A DNA stretch of 64,000 nucleotides from Nematopogon swammerdamellus. Lineage: Eukaryota > Arthropoda > Insecta > Lepidoptera > Adelidae. Below the pieces are notes generated by a model. That model did not search any database. It was not told the DNA's origin and was given only the letters and a program-made list of their open reading frames with translations. Within the stretch, counting starts at the first letter, position 1. The number at the start of each line of letters is the position of its first letter. A program made the translations under genes and the position numbers. Below are positions 61,776 through 64,000 of the stretch, piece by piece. The stretch covers positions 16,269,741-16,333,740 of the forward strand of contig OX336348.1 in NCBI GenBank assembly GCA_946902875.1. Direction: 5' to 3'.

Positions 61776-62110
61776 CTGATGATGGAGCCGGAAGGAAGCT
61801 ATAGGAACTCCTAAACTACACATGATATGCCCATCGTGTTTGGGCTCGTTGGACTTATCTTCGTAAGTACTCTATATATAATGTCCAGGGTCCTGATGAT
61901 GGAGCCGGAATGAAGCCATAGGAACTCCTAAGCCACACATGATAAATCGACCGTGTTTGGTCTCGTTGGATTTGTCTTCGCAAGTACTCTAGTCATACGT
62001 TAATTCCAGGGTCCTGATGATGGAGCCGGAAGGAAGCCATAGGAACTCCTAAACTACACATGATAAATCCACCATATTTGGGCTCGTTGGATATATCATA
62101 TCTTCACAAC
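61776..62110. repeat. Three tandem copies of a ~117-121 bp repeat
   Basis: Each has CTGATGATGGAGCCGGAA, GCCATAGGAACTCCTAA, CACATGATA and CTCGTTGGA(T/C)TT(A/G)TCTTCG. Same family as 26910-27150. Confidence 0.88.
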
Positions 62111-62127
62111 TCTCCGAGATATATATA

Positions 62128-62410
62128 TTAGCGGCAGGTGGCCGAGTGCTTTGGGCATCGGCTTCTCATGCGAGAGGTCCCAGGTTCGAATCCAGTCGGC
62201 GTGTACCAATGAGTTTTTTCTGACGAAAAAATTTACGTGCATACCTACACCTGCTGCTTCACCGTTCGGAACCGGTGTAAAACTGTAGGTCCCTTCCCTT
62301 GCGCCTTACTAGGTGGTAGGCTCAAATTGTAGCCGACTGGGTTGGTACCACCGTACTGGATGTAAGATGGCGGCATAGCAGCCTCGGCTGTGTTCTCCTC
62401 TAGTCCAGTA
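62128..62410 (+). mobile_element. SINE family A, head plus central domain
   Basis: Best copy of the head: A box TGGCCGAGTG and B box GGTTCGAATCC, then TGTACCAATGAG, ACCGGTGTAAAACTGTAGG, CTTACTAGGTGGTAGGCTC, GACTGGGTTGGTACCACCG, TAGCAGCCTCGGCTGTG. Its 3' end passes into GAAGGTAAATGAGTAG rather than an A-tail, so it is 3'-truncated or joined to other DNA. Confidence 0.85.
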
Positions 62411-62825
62411 TAGCCAGTGAAGGTAAATGAGTAGACTGAATGTTATCTGGGCTATAATTATCTTACTTACTCGTTTTTAAGCTCTCTGATAATGAAAACA
62501 CATGAAAATTAGAGAAAATTGTATTTTACCTACACCTACCTACACCTGCTGCTTCACCGTTCGGAACCGGTGTAAAACTGTAGGTCCCTTCCCTTGCGCC
62601 TTACTAGGTGGTAGGCTCAAATTGTAGCCGACTGGGTTGGTACCACCGTACTGGATGTAAGATGGCGGCATAGCAGCCTCGGCTGTGTTCTCCTCTAGTC
62701 CAGTATAGCCAGTGAAGGTAAATGAGTAGACTGAATGTTATCTGGGCTATAATTATCTTACTTACTCGTTTTTAAGCTCTCTGATAATGAAAACACATGA
62801 AAATTAGAGAAAATTGTATTTTACC
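62244..62825 (+). repeat. Exact tandem duplication, period 295 bp
   Basis: 62244-62530 and 62539-62825 are identical over 287 bp as far as I can read, with an 8 bp joint (TACACCTA). The unit includes the SINE A body and about 120 bp of A+T-rich flank. It is very young or an assembly artefact. Confidence 0.92.
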
Positions 62826-62924
62826 AAATTATAAATTCCTCCATTTTAAAACCCGTTGACAAAAGACACCGATCTCAATGTCAAACAATATAAAAAACCA
62901 AATGTAGGCGGCCAGTCGCCAACA
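62826..62924 (-). repeat. Possible 3' LTR start of the second BEL/Pao element
   Basis: On the minus strand, the purine-rich AGGGGCCGGGA is followed by TGTTGGCGACTGG at 62924, a plausible polypurine tract and LTR start. Only about 100 bp remain before the tandem duplication. Confidence 0.45.
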
Positions 62925-62949
62925 TCCCGGCCCCTGGTGCAAGGCACTA

Positions 62950-64000
62950 CTACTGAGGAGTGGCGGCTGACTGACTGGAACTTTCTAATAAAACAATTTT
63001 TCTAGTTGGGCGTTTAAGGACGCCACCTCTAGTACTTACATCTACTACCCTCACTACTTTGTCCTGTCCTGGATATGTCTTGATGATCCTGCCTAACGGC
63101 CATGTCCCTCTTGGAAGACTTGAGTCTGCAATAAGTACCACGTCTCCTTCCTTGATATCTTGAGTTGTGCCAGACTTGGGTCTTGGAGCGAGAGCAGGCA
63201 GGTATTCTTTTATCCATCGCTGCCAAAATATATCTGCCAACCGTAAAACCTTCTTCCAGTTGGCGCGCTGAATGAACACGTCGTCGTTTAGCTCTCCAGC
63301 CAACCACTGCGATCTGGATGACGATGTTCCAATCAGGAAATGGAAAGGGGTGATGGCTTCTGGCGCGTCGGGTGATGATGTTATAAGTTATAAGTTAGGG
63401 GTCTTGAATTGATCAAACATTCGGTTTAGAGCAGAAAGCTGGAAAATTCTTCTTCCTTGGGCGCTTTCTCTCTCAATGTCATCTTTAGTGCTGATTTTAC
63501 AGTTCGTACCATTCTCTCCCACGCTCCACCCATAAATGGCGAAGCTGGAGGTATAAAAATCCAGGATATCTTCTGTAGCTTAATCCACTGGATGCAATTG
63601 TTGGCTGCAAAGTCTTCGACTGATCTGCCGAAAAGTTCTTGAAGTTCACGATTGGCTCCAACAAAGGCTGTTCCGTTGTCTGACAGAATTTTAGATGGGC
63701 AGCCACTACGGGCGATAAAACGTCGTAAACTCATGATTGCAGAGTCGGTGGATAAACTTGCCACAATTTCTAAGTGCAGGGCACGAGTGACCATACAGGT
63801 ATAGAGGGCCACATACCGTTTTTCATGGCGTCGACCTATAGTAATAATTAGTGGTCCAAAGTAGTCGAGACCGACGCTAGTGAAAGGCCGCACGTGATGT
63901 TCAAGTCGTTCCTGGGGTAGATCACCGGTTGGAGGAGTTATAGGGAGTCTCTTCCGTCGCGCACACTCGCGACAACTGTTAGCTATAGTCTTTATTGCTA
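62950..64000 (-). pseudogene. BEL/Pao integrase and C-terminal domain (second element), open at window edge
   Basis: From the right edge (SCRECARR, the Cys pair of the H2C2 finger) the minus strand continues through LDYFGPLI, LSDNGTAFVG (first and second Asp), WIFIPPASPFMGGAWERMVR, to EEFSSFLL at 63426. A ~70 bp stretch with a stop replaces the segment that should hold the catalytic Glu and NSRPL. The frame resumes at SSPDAPEAITPFHFLIGT and ends with the DUF5641-like domain (WPLGRIIKTYPGQDKVVRVV) at 62950-62952. It differs clearly in sequence from the element at 28510-35202, so it is a separate BEL/Pao family. Upstream domains lie beyond the window. Confidence 0.85.

Noticed and set aside
61465..61823. 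Proline- or glycine-rich proteins around 61580
   Set aside because: Produced by the poly(G) run read on either strand.

Overview
The window reads as insect, most likely lepidopteran (moth or butterfly), repeat-rich DNA. Reasons: two Helitrons with moth-like termini, many tRNA- and 5S-derived SINE copies, a mariner with typical insect ends, an errantivirus-type Gypsy element with env, BEL/Pao elements, Penelope-like elements and several CR1/Jockey-type LINEs. I recognise no complete host gene. The density of nested and partly intact elements suggests heterochromatin or a non-recombining chromosome, which is inference only.

Layout. 1-8650: a broken LINE (endonuclease piece at 757-1173, reverse transcriptase at 5791-8215), a LINE ORF1 on the minus strand (1573-2475), SINEs and a MITE. 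8678-22417: a 13.7 kb errantivirus-like provirus with 311 bp LTRs that look identical and a 4 bp target duplication. It has gag, a -1 frameshift site, pol with one amber codon, and env. A 4.3 kb Helitron with about 44 copies of a 68 bp GC-rich unit lies between pol and env, inside the inferred env intron. 22421-25475: a palindromic Penelope-like insertion, a LINE 3' end and a broken Tc1/mariner transposase. 25476-28509: dispersed repeats and a CpG-rich tract. 28510-35202: a minus-strand BEL/Pao element with identical-looking 222 bp LTRs and a 5 bp target duplication, inactivated by a 2 nt loss in the integrase.

35203-46110: an old minus-strand LINE split by a second Helitron (36737-39283), a 2.7 kb foldback element with 21 tandem 108 bp units (40583-43306), a THAP-like start, and more LINE and SINE debris. 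46140-53535: SINEs, a LINE ORF1 fragment, a mariner deletion derivative (48245-49908), a FADD-type LINE (50212-51207) and a second Penelope-like element with a 5' inversion (51624-53535). 54130-58620: a nearly intact CR1-type LINE with one amber codon. 58621-64000: A+T-rich DNA, a TAACGAAA-rich MITE region, a 120 bp tandem repeat, a recent 295 bp tandem duplication and a second BEL/Pao integrase running off the right edge.

The elements do not form a pathway; they form a nested insertion record. The most notable items are the Helitron sitting in the intron of a young retrovirus-like element, the SINE family with a 5S rRNA/tRNA composite head that shares a central domain with a second SINE family, the palindromic Penelope insertion, and the foldback element with a codon-periodic array.
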